DNA of 64,000 nt, from positions 1 to 64,000 of the forward strand of contig CAJXVM010000020.1 in assembly GCA_913061095.1 (NCBI GenBank), in the 5' to 3' direction. Source of the DNA: an uncultured Ignavibacteria bacterium (lineage in GTDB: Bacteria > Bacteroidota > Ignavibacteria > SZUA-365). Below are positions 8,717 through 17,069 of the stretch, in pieces. The notes under the pieces were generated by a model. It did not search any database and was not told the DNA's origin. It saw only the letters and a program-made list of their open reading frames with translations. Position 1 is the stretch's first letter. Every line of letters starts with the position of its first letter. Both the position numbers and the translations under genes were made by a program.

Positions 8717-8746
8717 CAACATAATGAAAAACAAGGTAATTGTAAA
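8717..8746 (-). promoter_or_regulatory. Candidate leaderless promoter of the ftsB-like gene
   Basis: On the minus strand TATGTTG (8723-8717) is a TANNTTG -7 box, with TTT 20 nt upstream (8746-8744) as a poor -33 element. Exactly 5 nt separate the box from the ATG at 8711. An overlapping alternative box, TACCTTG, lies at 8738-8732. Confidence 0.35.
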
Positions 8747-8779
8747 GACTCCCTGAAGCATAACTTCAGAGAAATCCGT

Positions 8780-8851
8780 CACCCTGAGCATCTCGAAGGG
8801 TGGCGGATCGAAGGGCTGTAGCGTCATGCTTCGACAGGCTCCGCATGACGC
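8780..8851. repeat. Two hairpins carrying the CCTGTCGAA-type repeat
   Basis: CACCCT (8780-8785) pairs with AGGGTG (8797-8802). GCGTCATGC (8821-8829) pairs perfectly with GCATGACGC (8843-8851) around a 13-nt loop whose TTCGACAGGCTC (8830-8841) is the exact reverse complement of 5019-5030. They lie just beyond the metF stop on the minus strand and may end that transcript. Confidence 0.7.
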
Positions 8852-8858
8852 ACATGTG

Positions 8859-10703
8859 TTACCGCAAGCGCACGCCGTCGAGGATTTCCATGACGGTTTC
8901 TATCCGCCCGAAGGGCGCGGAAATCTGCACGCCGGCGATGTCGTTTTTCATCTGCTCGAGGGTCTCATGCGCGATGGCGATGCCCTCGGCGCGGCCGGCT
9001 TCCTTCTGATCGGCGTGGCGGCGCATGCGCTGCATGATATGCTCCGGCACGTTGCATCCCGGCACCTCATTGTTCATGAACTCGGCATTGCGCAGGGAGG
9101 CGAGTGGCCAGAGGCCCGCGATGACGGGTATCCGCACATGCTCGATCTGCTTCATGAAGGCATGGAAGGCATCGAGGTCGAAGACGGGCTGCGTGACGAT
9201 GTACTCCGCGCCGGCCTCCACTTTCCAGTCGAGACGCCGCAGCTCCTGCTCCATGTTCAGCGCGCCGGGATTCGCGGCGACCCCGATGTGCATTCCCGCC
9301 GGGGGACCGATGGGATTGCCCGCGATGTCGAGCCCGTGATTGAGGCGGTTGATGATGTTGACGAGTCCGATGGCGTCCACGTCAAAGACGGCCGTCGCGT
9401 CGGGATAGTTGCCGAGCTTGGGCGGATCCCCGGTGACGGCGAGGATGTTGCGCACGCCGAGGGCCCAGGCGCCGAGCAGGTCTGACTGGATGCCGATGAC
9501 GTTGCGGTCGCGGCAGGCGTAATGCAGCACGGTCTCGATGCCGACCTCGCGCTGAATGGTTGCCGCCATGGCCATCGCCGACATGCGCGCGCTCGCACGG
9601 GGACCGTCGGGAATGTTGATCACATCCACACCGTAGAAGAACAGCCGCTGGGCCCTGTCGATCTCCCGCCGCGCGGTGACGCCCGTGGGCGCGACCAGCT
9701 CGACGAAGGTCACGAAGTGTCCATCGGAAAGCCGCCGTGCGAGACGCGACTTCTCTTCGCGTGGCGTCACCTCCACATCGGACGGCACTTCGAAGCGCGC
9801 CTGCCGTTCGGCCGGTTCAATGACCTTGAAGCCGTAGGCGCTGATGGCGTTGCGCATTGCCTTGATGTGTTCGGGACCGGTTCCGCAGCAGCCGCCGATG
9901 ACATTGGCGCCGTTCTGCAGGTAGCGCTTGGCATAGGTGCCGAGGTACTCGGGCGATGTGAGGTAGATGTTGCGGCCGTCGACGTTCTTCGGTTTCCCGG
10001 CGTTGGGCATGATGGCGATCGGCAGCTCGGTCAGTTCGCGCGCACGTTCCAGCCAGGTCAGCATTACGCTGGGTCCCACCGTGCAGTTGACGCCGAGCAC
10101 GTCGGGCTTCATTTCCGCCAGTTCACGCACGAGGACTTCGGGACGCGCGCCGGTGAGGGACGAGGTGTCGTCGTTGATGGTGATCTCCGCGATCACGGGC
10201 TTGTCGCAGACCTCGCGCACGGCGAGAATCGCCTGCTCCAGCTCCTCGGGATAGATGAAGGTCTCGAGCACGAACAGATCCACACCGCCGTCGCAGAGCG
10301 CGCGGATCTGCCGGGCGAACAGCGCGCGCGCTTCCTCGCGGGCCAGCGGACCGAGCGGCTCCATCTGTATGCCCAGCGGACCGATGGATCCTGCGACATA
10401 CAGCTCGTCGCCGGCCGCCGCGCGGGCGATTTCCGCGCCGCGCCGGTTGATGTCTTCCAGTTTGTCGAGCAGTCCGTGCGCCTCGAGCCGTGCCGGATTC
10501 GCGCCGAAGGTGTTGGTCTCCAGCACGTCGGCGCCCGCCTGCCGGTAGTCGCGGTGCACCTGTTCGACCAGTTCGGGCTTGCTGAGATTCAGTTCGTCGT
10601 AGCACTTGTTGATGAACACGCCGCGGCGGTACAGCTCCGTGCCCATGCCGCCGTCGAACAGCACGATGTCGTTCGCGAGTTTTTCCAGGAAGGGGATGCG
10701 CAT
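8859..10703 (-). CDS. Bifunctional homocysteine S-methyltransferase / 5,10-methylenetetrahydrofolate reductase
   Basis: A 614-residue fusion of the YitJ type. Residues 1 to about 290 are a zinc-dependent homocysteine methyltransferase domain: DGGMGTELYRRG at the N-terminus and the zinc cysteines in GVNCTVGP and VIGGCCGTGPEH. Residues about 325-614 are a MetF-type flavin TIM barrel that reduces methylene-THF to methyl-THF (VTGDPPK, PAGMHIGVAANPG, YIVTQPVFD). Together they supply the methyl group of methionine. The cobalamin domains of MetH are absent. It starts 12 nt after kdsD, so co-transcription is likely, though no metabolic link is evident. Confidence 0.93.
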   Translation of the reverse strand: MRIPFLEKLANDIVLFDGGMGTELYRRGVFINKCYDELNLSKPELVEQVHRDYRQAGADVLETNTFGANPARLEAHGLLDKLEDINRRGAEIARAAAGDELYVAGSIGPLGIQMEPLGPLAREEARALFARQIRALCDGGVDLFVLETFIYPEELEQAILAVREVCDKPVIAEITINDDTSSLTGARPEVLVRELAEMKPDVLGVNCTVGPSVMLTWLERARELTELPIAIMPNAGKPKNVDGRNIYLTSPEYLGTYAKRYLQNGANVIGGCCGTGPEHIKAMRNAISAYGFKVIEPAERQARFEVPSDVEVTPREEKSRLARRLSDGHFVTFVELVAPTGVTARREIDRAQRLFFYGVDVINIPDGPRASARMSAMAMAATIQREVGIETVLHYACRDRNVIGIQSDLLGAWALGVRNILAVTGDPPKLGNYPDATAVFDVDAIGLVNIINRLNHGLDIAGNPIGPPAGMHIGVAANPGALNMEQELRRLDWKVEAGAEYIVTQPVFDLDAFHAFMKQIEHVRIPVIAGLWPLASLRNAEFMNNEVPGCNVPEHIMQRMRRHADQKEAGRAEGIAIAHETLEQMKNDIAGVQISAPFGRIETVMEILDGVRLR

Positions 10704-10715
10704 GCGGCGTCCTTT

Positions 10716-11690
10716 CTATCCGAGTCCGAGCTGCACGAGGTCGTGCATATGAATGATACCGCGCGGCGCGCGATGTTCGTCGGTGACGATGAGCTGCGTG
10801 ATTTTGTGCTTTTCCATCAGCTCCAGCGCGGTGGATGCGAGGGTGTGCGGAGGGATAGTCTTGGGTTTTGTGCTCATTACGTCCACCGCGAGCAGGTTGG
10901 TCATGTCGGTGTCGCGCTCGAGCAGGCGCCGGAGGTCGCCGTCGGTGATCATCCCCACGAGGCGGCGCTCGTCGTCAACCACGCAGGTCGCCCCGAGGCG
11001 TTTCGTGGTGATCTCGAGAATGGCATCCTTCAGCGACACGGCCTGATGCACGACCGGCACGGCCTCGCCCGCGATCATGATCTGGTCCACCCGCAGAATC
11101 AGCCGCTTGCCCAGGCTGCCGCCCGGATGAAAGAGCGCGAAATCCTCCGGCGAGAAATCCCGCATCTTCAGCAGCGCCACCGCCATGGCATCGCCCAGCG
11201 CCAGCGCCGCGGTGGTGGATGCGGTGGGCGCGAGGTTGTGCGGACAGGCTTCCTCCTCCACGCCCGCGTCGAGCACGATGTCGGAATGGTCGCCCAGCAC
11301 GGAAGGACCCGCGTTTCCGAGCATGGAAATCACGCGCGCGCCGATGCGCTTGAAGATGGGGAGGATCTGCTTGAGCTCCTCGGTGTTGCCGCTCTTGGAG
11401 ATCAGCAGCACCACATCCTCGCTGCGGACCATCCCGAGGTCGCCGTGAATGGCGTCCGCCGGATGCAGGTAAATCGCCGGCGTGCCCGTGCTGTTCATCG
11501 TGGCCACGATCTTCCGCGCGATCAGTCCGCTCTTGCCGATCCCCGTCACGATGACGCGTCCGCTGCACTCGAAAATCATCTTCACCGCGCGGGCGAAATC
11601 CCCGTTGATGCGCCCGGTGAGCGCCGTGAGCGCCTCGGCCTCGATGCGGACGACCTCGCGGCCGTGTTCTATGATGCGTTCGTCGGACAT
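10716..11690 (-). CDS. kdsD: D-arabinose 5-phosphate isomerase KdsD (KpsF/GutQ family)
   Basis: A 324-residue protein with an N-terminal SIS sugar-phosphate isomerase domain (VIVTGIGKSGLIARKIV, LISKSGNTEELK, PTASTTAALALGDAMAV) and two C-terminal CBS domains (about residues 205-324). It converts ribulose 5-phosphate to arabinose 5-phosphate, the first step to Kdo. That fits the Kdo transferase gene waaA at 18-19 kb. MSDERI at 11690 is taken as the start: the upstream open frame to 11753 is Thr/Ser/Ala-rich and has no family counterpart. A 91-nt gap separates it from yjbQ. Confidence 0.94.
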   Translation of the reverse strand: MSDERIIEHGREVVRIEAEALTALTGRINGDFARAVKMIFECSGRVIVTGIGKSGLIARKIVATMNSTGTPAIYLHPADAIHGDLGMVRSEDVVLLISKSGNTEELKQILPIFKRIGARVISMLGNAGPSVLGDHSDIVLDAGVEEEACPHNLAPTASTTAALALGDAMAVALLKMRDFSPEDFALFHPGGSLGKRLILRVDQIMIAGEAVPVVHQAVSLKDAILEITTKRLGATCVVDDERRLVGMITDGDLRRLLERDTDMTNLLAVDVMSTKPKTIPPHTLASTALELMEKHKITQLIVTDEHRAPRGIIHMHDLVQLGLG

Positions 11691-11781
11691 GCGTGTTGTG
11701 TTGCTTGTGTTTGTGTCAGTGGGGGATGCCTGCGCGTGCGGTGCCGCGCACATGGGCGCGGGAACCGTGCGCGGGACGGCA

Positions 11782-12201
11782 TCACTCCCCGGTGAACTGC
11801 ACGACGAGGCTGCGGGAACGCGGCCGGTTGTCGTAGTCGACGAGGATGATCTGCTGCCAGGTGCCGAGCAGCAGCTTTCCGTCGCCGAATGGAACGGTCA
11901 GGCTCGGTCCGAGCAGCGACGCTCGAACGTGCGAGTGTCCGTTGCCGTCGTTCCAGGTTTCCTCGTGATAGTAGCGCGCGTTGCGCGGAATCAGCCGCTC
12001 CATCAGCAGCGTGAAATCCTTCTTCAGTCCGGGCTCGTACTCGATGGTCGTCAGCGCGGCGGTGGATCCGGGCACGAACACGAGCATGTGTCCGTTTTTC
12101 ATCTTCTGCTTCTGCAGCAGCAGCGACAGACGGTCGGTCAGGTCGATCATATCGCTGTCGCCGCGCGTTTCGATGCTCAGGGAATCGTTCACAATGGTCA
12201 T
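11782..12201 (-). CDS. YjbQ-family protein (UPF0047)
   Basis: A 139-residue single-domain protein with family hallmarks: VPGSTAALTTIEYEPG near residue 45, the His-containing NGHSHVRASLLGPSLTVP near residue 88, and LGTWQQIILVDYDNRPRSR near the end. Members show weak thiamine-phosphate-synthase-like activity in vitro and the physiological role is uncertain. The start overlaps the stop of the upstream DUF4905-like gene by 4 bp. Confidence 0.9.
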   Translation of the reverse strand: MTIVNDSLSIETRGDSDMIDLTDRLSLLLQKQKMKNGHMLVFVPGSTAALTTIEYEPGLKKDFTLLMERLIPRNARYYHEETWNDGNGHSHVRASLLGPSLTVPFGDGKLLLGTWQQIILVDYDNRPRSRSLVVQFTGE

Positions 12202-13133
12202 GCCGGGACTCCGTTCATATCATGTGCGGTGAGAATGCTGCGATTCTTTATATACATCAGCTGGTCGTCTTTCACAAAGAATGAATCCATGCCGGGCGCC
12301 TCGGCAGCCTCGAGGATGATATCGCTGTACAGCGTGCGGTCGCTTGTGAGGTCGCGTGCCTCGAAGCGCTGTTGCAGCACCGGCGGGGACTGTGCGCCCA
12401 TTCCCATTCCGTCCGCGGCGGTCTCCGAGCCGCCGTTTTGCGTTTTTCCGCGTTTGCTCTTCTGAACGGGTTCATGCCAGGCCGCCATCAGCAGTGGCGG
12501 TTCGAAAAGCACATCCACATCGCCGCGCACGGCGCCGGCATCCACCATGTCGCGCAGTGCGGCGCTGACATCCTCTCCGCGCGGATGATCCTCCCCGAGC
12601 GGTTCGGGGTAGCGGTATCCGCGGAAAATGTCTTCCTCATTGATCTCCCGCCGCAGGGCGTTGATGCGGTCCATGTCCTGTCCGAGTTCCTCGGCAACGC
12701 TGCCGTCCTTAGCGGAGAGGCGATAGAACTGCATCCCCCCGAATGTTTCACGCGTGGCGTACACTTCTCCGTGCAGCGCGAGCACGAACGCGTACTCATC
12801 GTTGTGCCAGAGCTGTCTCCCGCTCGGGATGTCCACCGCCGTGATCCCGAGATGTTGCGGCATGTCGGGTTTGCGGTAGCCGTGCAGGTAGAGGCGTCCG
12901 GCATCGACGCCTTCGATGCCCACCCACCACGGCTCGCCGAGGAGGAGGTCGTTCCAGATCACCGCGCCGTCGCGTTCGCGCAGGCAGAAAAACCAGGCCT
13001 GCTTGCGCTCCGGATCGCGGGCCTCGCCGATGATGCGTCCCTCTCCGTCGAAAAGGAAGCGCCAGATTACCGCGCCTGCGTCATGCGTCCACGCGGGCGG
13101 CCAGGGCTGGGATGTGCGTCGAAAGAGCTTCAT
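12198..13133 (-). CDS. DUF4905-like protein of unknown function
   Basis: A 311-residue soluble protein without signal peptide or membrane segment. It shows repeated strand-turn units with W-containing motifs (AWTHDAGAVIWRFLFD, EPWWVGIEGVDAGRLYLHGY, PQHLGITAVDIPSGRQLWH), like a PQQ-type or WD-type propeller. The pattern recalls the DUF4905 family of Bacteroidota, recognised here by motif memory only. A charged linker of about 20 residues lies near residues 225-245. Its only clear neighbour relation is translational coupling with yjbQ. Function unknown. Confidence 0.6.
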   Translation of the reverse strand: MKLFRRTSQPWPPAWTHDAGAVIWRFLFDGEGRIIGEARDPERKQAWFFCLRERDGAVIWNDLLLGEPWWVGIEGVDAGRLYLHGYRKPDMPQHLGITAVDIPSGRQLWHNDEYAFVLALHGEVYATRETFGGMQFYRLSAKDGSVAEELGQDMDRINALRREINEEDIFRGYRYPEPLGEDHPRGEDVSAALRDMVDAGAVRGDVDVLFEPPLLMAAWHEPVQKSKRGKTQNGGSETAADGMGMGAQSPPVLQQRFEARDLTSDRTLYSDIILEAAEAPGMDSFFVKDDQLMYIKNRSILTAHDMNGVPA

Positions 13134-13138
13134 GCGAG

Positions 13139-13168
13139 TTGGAATTCAGCGGTGCATCCGTCATTTTA
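13139..13168 (+). promoter_or_regulatory. Candidate promoter for the small membrane-protein gene
   Basis: TTG (13139-13141), 20 nt, then CATTTTA (13162-13168), one mismatch from TANNTTT in the invariant positions. It lies in the divergent gap before the ATG at 13245. Confidence 0.25.
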
Positions 13169-13244
13169 CAGAGCAGAAAAAATAACTTATCAGATAAAAT
13201 CGCGACGTGCAACACCCGGAGCGCGGACAGGAAAACGACGCAGC

Positions 13245-13628
13245 ATGATGCAGCAGGAAGAACGGCCTCAGGAAGACCCGCAGGAAGGCAAGCGTACATA
13301 CAGATACACCGTGGGCAGCATTGTCAGCTGGGCGATATTCCGCGCCGCGGCGGTGATCGGCGTGATGCTGCTGGTCAGCGAGTACGTACGCTGGCTGGAT
13401 TACGGCACCTGGTGGGCCGCCACGCTGCTGCTCTTCTACGCCGCCGTGCTGCATCCGATGCAGATCCAGTACCGCATTTACAAGGACGAAACGAAAAACG
13501 TGATGGAGGGCACGCTGTGCTCCACCTGCCGGTATTTCGAACCCACGGGCGTCATGTGCTCGAAGCTCGACGAGCATGTCTCCGAGGATCACATCCCCTG
13601 CGAGGGAGAGCTGTGGGAGCCGAAATGA
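13245..13628 (+). CDS. Small membrane protein with C-terminal Cys motif
   Basis: A 127-residue protein of unknown function. A charged N-terminus (1-20) is followed by two transmembrane segments (about residues 28-46 and 52-70). A C-terminal cytoplasmic or periplasmic tail carries CSTCRYF, then two more cysteines (GVMCSKL and IPCEGELW), four in all, which could bind a metal. ATG 13245 is chosen over the much longer open frame beginning at 12372, which is antisense to the DUF4905-like gene and has no domain. It lies 47 nt upstream of a cytochrome gene, so a redox-related role is possible but unproven. Confidence 0.7.
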   Translation: MMQQEERPQEDPQEGKRTYRYTVGSIVSWAIFRAAAVIGVMLLVSEYVRWLDYGTWWAATLLLFYAAVLHPMQIQYRIYKDETKNVMEGTLCSTCRYFEPTGVMCSKLDEHVSEDHIPCEGELWEPK

Positions 13629-13675
13629 GGCAGGGAGGATGGAATGCACCCCGCATCGTTGATTGGAGAAACGAC

Positions 13676-14437
13676 ATGAGGGATACATATTTGCTGCCGG
13701 TCATTCTCGCCGGCGGGATGCTGATGCTCTCCGCCTGCGGAGGCGGCGAGGATAAGCGGCAGGATGCCGCGGGTGATGCCGACATTCTCACGCAGGAGCA
13801 GCTCGCCGACCGGGGACAGCAGATTTTCCGTGACCGGAATTTCGGAAACATGGAAATCGCGTGTGTGGACTGCCACGCGGATTTCGACGAGGCGCTGGCG
13901 GACGATGACCGCATTCGTCCGGGACACAGCATTCTCGGCGCGCATCAACGCGTGGAGACATGGAACGGCGAGTTTTCCGGCGACGGACTCCGCCGCACCG
14001 CCGCGGGCGCCGCGAAATGCGCGTACTATTTCCAGGAGCGCGGCACGAGCGTCGAAGACGCACTGTCGCCCGAAGAGGCCGAGGCGCTGATGGCGTTTTA
14101 CGCCTACATCTCGCCCGGCGACGAGGCGCCGCGGCTGGACTGGCAGGCCGTCACCTGGCCCGGCGATCCGGATTTCGATCCGGAGACGTTCGAAGCCGAG
14201 ATCGAGGAGATCGAGAAGCTGCGCGGCGACCGCCGCCGCGGCGAAGAACTCTTCTCGCGTGCCTGTGCGCCGTGCCATGACACCGGCATCGGTCCTGCCA
14301 CGCGTTTGCTCAAGCGCAAATCCGACCAGGTTCCCCAGACCGTCCGCGCCGGCGAGGGCTTCATGCCCTTCTTCTCACGCGACAAGCTCAGCGACCAGGA
14401 TGTGGCGGATATTCAAGCGTTTGTTTCAACGCAATAG
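13676..14437 (+). CDS. c-type cytochrome lipoprotein
   Basis: A 253-residue predicted lipoprotein: signal peptide with lipobox (MLMLSACGG). It has two CxxCH haem-binding motifs, CVDCH (about residue 60) and CAPCH (about residue 198). A lone Cys in AAKCAYYF and conserved-looking PGHSILGAHQRVETW lie between them. Likely a dihaem or monohaem-plus-degenerate electron-transfer protein anchored facing the periplasm. The arrangement resembles SoxA-like or di-haem cytochrome families without a decisive match. GGAGA about 8 nt upstream supports the ATG at 13676. Confidence 0.82.
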   Translation: MRDTYLLPVILAGGMLMLSACGGGEDKRQDAAGDADILTQEQLADRGQQIFRDRNFGNMEIACVDCHADFDEALADDDRIRPGHSILGAHQRVETWNGEFSGDGLRRTAAGAAKCAYYFQERGTSVEDALSPEEAEALMAFYAYISPGDEAPRLDWQAVTWPGDPDFDPETFEAEIEEIEKLRGDRRRGEELFSRACAPCHDTGIGPATRLLKRKSDQVPQTVRAGEGFMPFFSRDKLSDQDVADIQAFVSTQ

Positions 14438-14487
14438 CATCTGCGAACTCCGTCGCTGGGAGTACAGTTCTTCAGATCTTCTGAACT

Positions 14488-14627
14488 CCAAAGTGCAAAG
14501 TGCAAAGCTCGCATCCCATCAAACGCAGGGCAGTATCTACGGGCTAGGCAGGAAGCAATAGATGTTCGAATCAGTACAGAGCTGTCAGGTCAAGAATTTG
14601 CACTTTGCTCTTTGGACTTTGCACTTG
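14488..14627. repeat. Inverted GCAAAGT-repeat element
   Basis: The left arm (14488-14508) is tandem AAAGTGC. The right arm (about 14596-14627) is its reverse complement (TTTGCACTTTG units). They are separated by about 87 nt. The element follows the cytochrome stop (14437) and its right arm overlaps the -33 end of the candidate udk promoter. Same family as the elements at 1.6 and 18.0 kb. Confidence 0.7.
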
Positions 14628-14629
14628 AA

Positions 14630-14659
14630 TTGAATCACGTGTGGCAAATGTTTTGGTTG
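14630..14659 (+). promoter_or_regulatory. Candidate leaderless promoter of udk
   Basis: TTG (14630-14632), exactly 20 nt, then TTGGTTG (14653-14659), one mismatch from TANNTTG. Five nt separate the box from the ATG at 14665, the same geometry as at three other genes here. Confidence 0.4.
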
Positions 14660-14664
14660 CTCAA

Positions 14665-15285
14665 ATGGTAAGTGCGAAGAGGGTAGTTATCGGCATCGCC
14701 GGCGGCTCTGGCTCGGGGAAGACGACGCTGTGCGCGCGTGTCATCGAGCGGCTGGGGGAGGAGCGCGTGCTGCTGTTCCAGCATGACGCCTATTACTTCG
14801 ATCTTTCACGCATGCCGGTGCCCGACCCCGCGCGCATCAATTACGATCATCCCTCGTCACTGGAGACCGAGCTGTGCGCCGCGCATCTGCGCGAGCTGCA
14901 GCAGGGCAAGAGTGTCGCCCAGCCGGTGTACGACTTCTCCACCCACCGACGCACCCCTGAGACACGGCTCCTGGAACCACGACCGGTGATCCTCGTCGAG
15001 GGCATTCTCGTCCTCGCCGAGCCCGCGCTGCGCGAATACATGGACTTGAAGATCTTCGTCGACGCCGACGCCGACATCCGCATCCTGCGGCGCATGGAGC
15101 GCGACATCGGCGAGAGGGGAAGGACGCTCTCCTCCGTGCGGGACCAGTACTACAGCACCGTCCGACCGAGCTACGAGCAGTTCGTCGCCCCCAGCCGCCG
15201 GCACGCTGATCTCATCATACCCCACGGCGGCCAGAACCACGCTGCGGTGGATGTGATTGCCACCTACCTCGAATCACGGATGTAA
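14665..15285 (+). CDS. udk: Uridine kinase
   Basis: A 206-residue kinase that phosphorylates uridine or cytidine for pyrimidine salvage. It shows the Walker A GIAGGSGSGKTTLC (about residues 9-22), the substrate segment HDAYYFD, INYDHPSSLE, and EGILVLAEPALREYMDLK, followed by the lid Arg-rich RRMERDIGERGR. Length matches E. coli Udk. ATG 14665 aligns with the family N-terminus. An in-frame GTG at 14641 would add eight residues and overlap the promoter box. No Shine-Dalgarno is seen. Confidence 0.95.
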   Translation: MVSAKRVVIGIAGGSGSGKTTLCARVIERLGEERVLLFQHDAYYFDLSRMPVPDPARINYDHPSSLETELCAAHLRELQQGKSVAQPVYDFSTHRRTPETRLLEPRPVILVEGILVLAEPALREYMDLKIFVDADADIRILRRMERDIGERGRTLSSVRDQYYSTVRPSYEQFVAPSRRHADLIIPHGGQNHAAVDVIATYLESRM

Positions 15286-15286
15286 A

Positions 15287-15375
15287 CCGATTTCGATCTC
15301 GATTTCGATTGCGAGATCGCGTTCGATGTCGCTCTCGATATCACAGTCGCTCTCGATATCGCTATCGCAATCGTA
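15287..15375. repeat. Degenerate TCGATN low-complexity repeat
   Basis: About 90 nt made of degenerate hexamers (TCGATT, TCGATC, TCGCTC, TCGATA) fill the whole gap between the convergent udk and methyltransferase stops. CGATTGCGA (15306-15314) is the exact inverse of TCGCAATCG (15365-15373), so the transcript could fold. It is analogous in position to the GCAAAGT elements. Confidence 0.7.
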
Positions 15376-15376
15376 T

Positions 15377-16120
15377 TCATCTTCTTGTGACGGCGGACAT
15401 GTATCCCATGTACCGCTTCCCCCCGTGCTTCCGATAGACGTCGATCTCGTGCTTGTAGTGCTTGACCAGTCCCTTCATGTGCTTCATCCCTTCGAACCCG
15501 CTTTTGGCAATGCCCTTCACAGTGCCGGTAAACTGGCGGTAGAATCCCTCCAGGACATCCGAGCGATTCTCCAGATTGATGATCTCCAGTCCGCGCTCCT
15601 CGAGCAGCGCTCGGAGTCCCTGCGGCGTCAGGATTTTGTGATCCGGACTCTCCCATACCTCGCTGACGTAGGTTGGTACGTCATCCTCCAGCCAGCAGGA
15701 GTCCGAGAGCAGCAGCCATCCCGGGGTGCCGAGAACGCGCAGCGTCTCCTTGAGCACGCGTGTCGGCGGATAGCCCGAGAACATGCCCTCGAGCAGGACG
15801 ACCTGGAAGCGCAAGGGACGGAAGTTGGTCTGCACGGGCGCCATGAACTGCGCGGAGACGCGGTCCTGCAGTCCCCGCTCGGCGATGGCCATCTTCGCAT
15901 GGAAGATGCTCTCCGCATCCTCCTCGATGCCGATCAGACGTCCCGCGAAATGCTCCGCCAGCGCGATGAGGTTCTCTCCGAGCCGGCATCCCATCAACAG
16001 CAGTTCGGCATCGGGATCCGAGCGCAGTTCCGGCGGAATCTGCGCGACCAGGGCGCGGCTGAGTTTGGGTCCGCCGGGAGTGAGATGAACGGGAAAAAGC
16101 TGTGCAGAGGATTCCGACAT
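15377..16120 (-). CDS. SAM-dependent methyltransferase-like protein
   Basis: A 247-residue class I methyltransferase fold. The glycine-poor motif I is ELLLMGCRLGENLIAL (about residues 39-54), motif II is GRLIGIEED, and post-motifs are FQVVLLEGMF and TLRVLGTPGWLLLSDSCW, as in Methyltransf_11 proteins. The C-terminal ~50 residues are basic and helical (KHMKGLVKHYKHEIDVYRKH), perhaps for substrate or membrane contact. Substrate unknown. It lies 42 nt downstream of ftsX on the same strand. Confidence 0.75.
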   Translation of the reverse strand: MSESSAQLFPVHLTPGGPKLSRALVAQIPPELRSDPDAELLLMGCRLGENLIALAEHFAGRLIGIEEDAESIFHAKMAIAERGLQDRVSAQFMAPVQTNFRPLRFQVVLLEGMFSGYPPTRVLKETLRVLGTPGWLLLSDSCWLEDDVPTYVSEVWESPDHKILTPQGLRALLEERGLEIINLENRSDVLEGFYRQFTGTVKGIAKSGFEGMKHMKGLVKHYKHEIDVYRKHGGKRYMGYMSAVTRR

Positions 16121-16162
16121 GATGAAGATCTGAATATTGATGGGAAGAGAGTGAAAACGGTG

Positions 16163-17047
16163 TCAGTTCGGCTGTACCAGCGCCTCTTTCAGGAAACGTC
16201 CGATGGAAATCAGCGAACCAAGCAGTCCGAGCAGGCAGCCGCCGAGCACAAGCAGAGCGTAGAACGACCAGCTGACATGAATACTGACCAGCAGATCCTC
16301 GGAGAGCGGCTGGATGAAAAATGAAAACACGATTTCGATGAGCAGCGAAGCGATGATGCCGCCGAGCATGCCGTGGAAGACGCCTTCGATCAAAAACGGC
16401 GCGCGGATGAACATGGGCGTGGCCCCGACGAGCTTCATCGTACGGATGATGTGGCGCTTGGCGTAAATAGTCAGCCGGATGGTGTTCGCCACCAGGATGA
16501 CGGCGCTGAGCGCGAGCATGATGCCGATGAACAGCGTGGCGACGGTGAACGCCCGGGCGCGCCGGTCGATCAGTTCGAGCAGCTGCTTTCGGTAATGCAC
16601 GCTCTCGACCAGCTGCAGTTTCTCCACGCGCCCCGCAATGACGGCCACACTGTCGCTGGTCGTGTATCCCTCCCGGATGGAAAGCCGGAAGCTTTGAGGC
16701 AGGGGATTATCTTCGAGGATGTCGTCGAAGCTCTCACCGAAATCCCGCTCGAAAATCTTCGCCGCGTCCTCTTTCGAGACGAACACGACCTCATCCACGC
16801 CGGGAATGCTCGTGAGGATGTCGTTCATCTCTTCCTGCTGGCGCTCGTTGATGTCGGTATCGAGGAAGACCTCGAGGTCCACTCGTGAGCGGATCTGCTC
16901 GACGAAGCCCGCGAAATTCATCGTGATGATCGCGAACACGCCCAGCAGCAGCAGGGAGATGCTGACCGTGAACACAGTGATCAGCGAAGCCGCCCTGTTG
17001 CGCCTGAATCCCGCGAAACTTTCCTTCAGCGTGTAGGAAACACTCAT
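16163..17047 (-). CDS. ftsX: Cell division protein FtsX
   Basis: A 294-residue permease-like division protein. TM1 (about residues 20-43) follows a short cytoplasmic N-terminus (YTLKESFAGFRRNRAAS). A periplasmic loop (about 45-165) follows, then three C-terminal TMs of the FtsX domain (about 170-290). FtsX works with the ATPase FtsE to activate peptidoglycan hydrolases at the septum. No ftsE is adjacent, so the partner must be encoded elsewhere. ATG 17047 is chosen because upstream in-frame sequence lies within the promoter region. Confidence 0.92.
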   Translation of the reverse strand: MSVSYTLKESFAGFRRNRAASLITVFTVSISLLLLGVFAIITMNFAGFVEQIRSRVDLEVFLDTDINERQQEEMNDILTSIPGVDEVVFVSKEDAAKIFERDFGESFDDILEDNPLPQSFRLSIREGYTTSDSVAVIAGRVEKLQLVESVHYRKQLLELIDRRARAFTVATLFIGIMLALSAVILVANTIRLTIYAKRHIIRTMKLVGATPMFIRAPFLIEGVFHGMLGGIIASLLIEIVFSFFIQPLSEDLLVSIHVSWSFYALLVLGGCLLGLLGSLISIGRFLKEALVQPN

Positions 17048-17069
17048 AGAGCCACAGTTTATCCGCATC

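Noticed and set aside
9522-11795. A 757-codon open frame on the plus strand
   Set aside because: It is antisense to metF and kdsD, whose domains are clear. It has no motif and its amino acid composition is that of a GC-rich shadow frame.
12372-13628. The long open frame upstream of the small membrane protein
   Set aside because: The first ~290 codons are antisense to the DUF4905-like gene and have no domain. The membrane protein begins at 13245.
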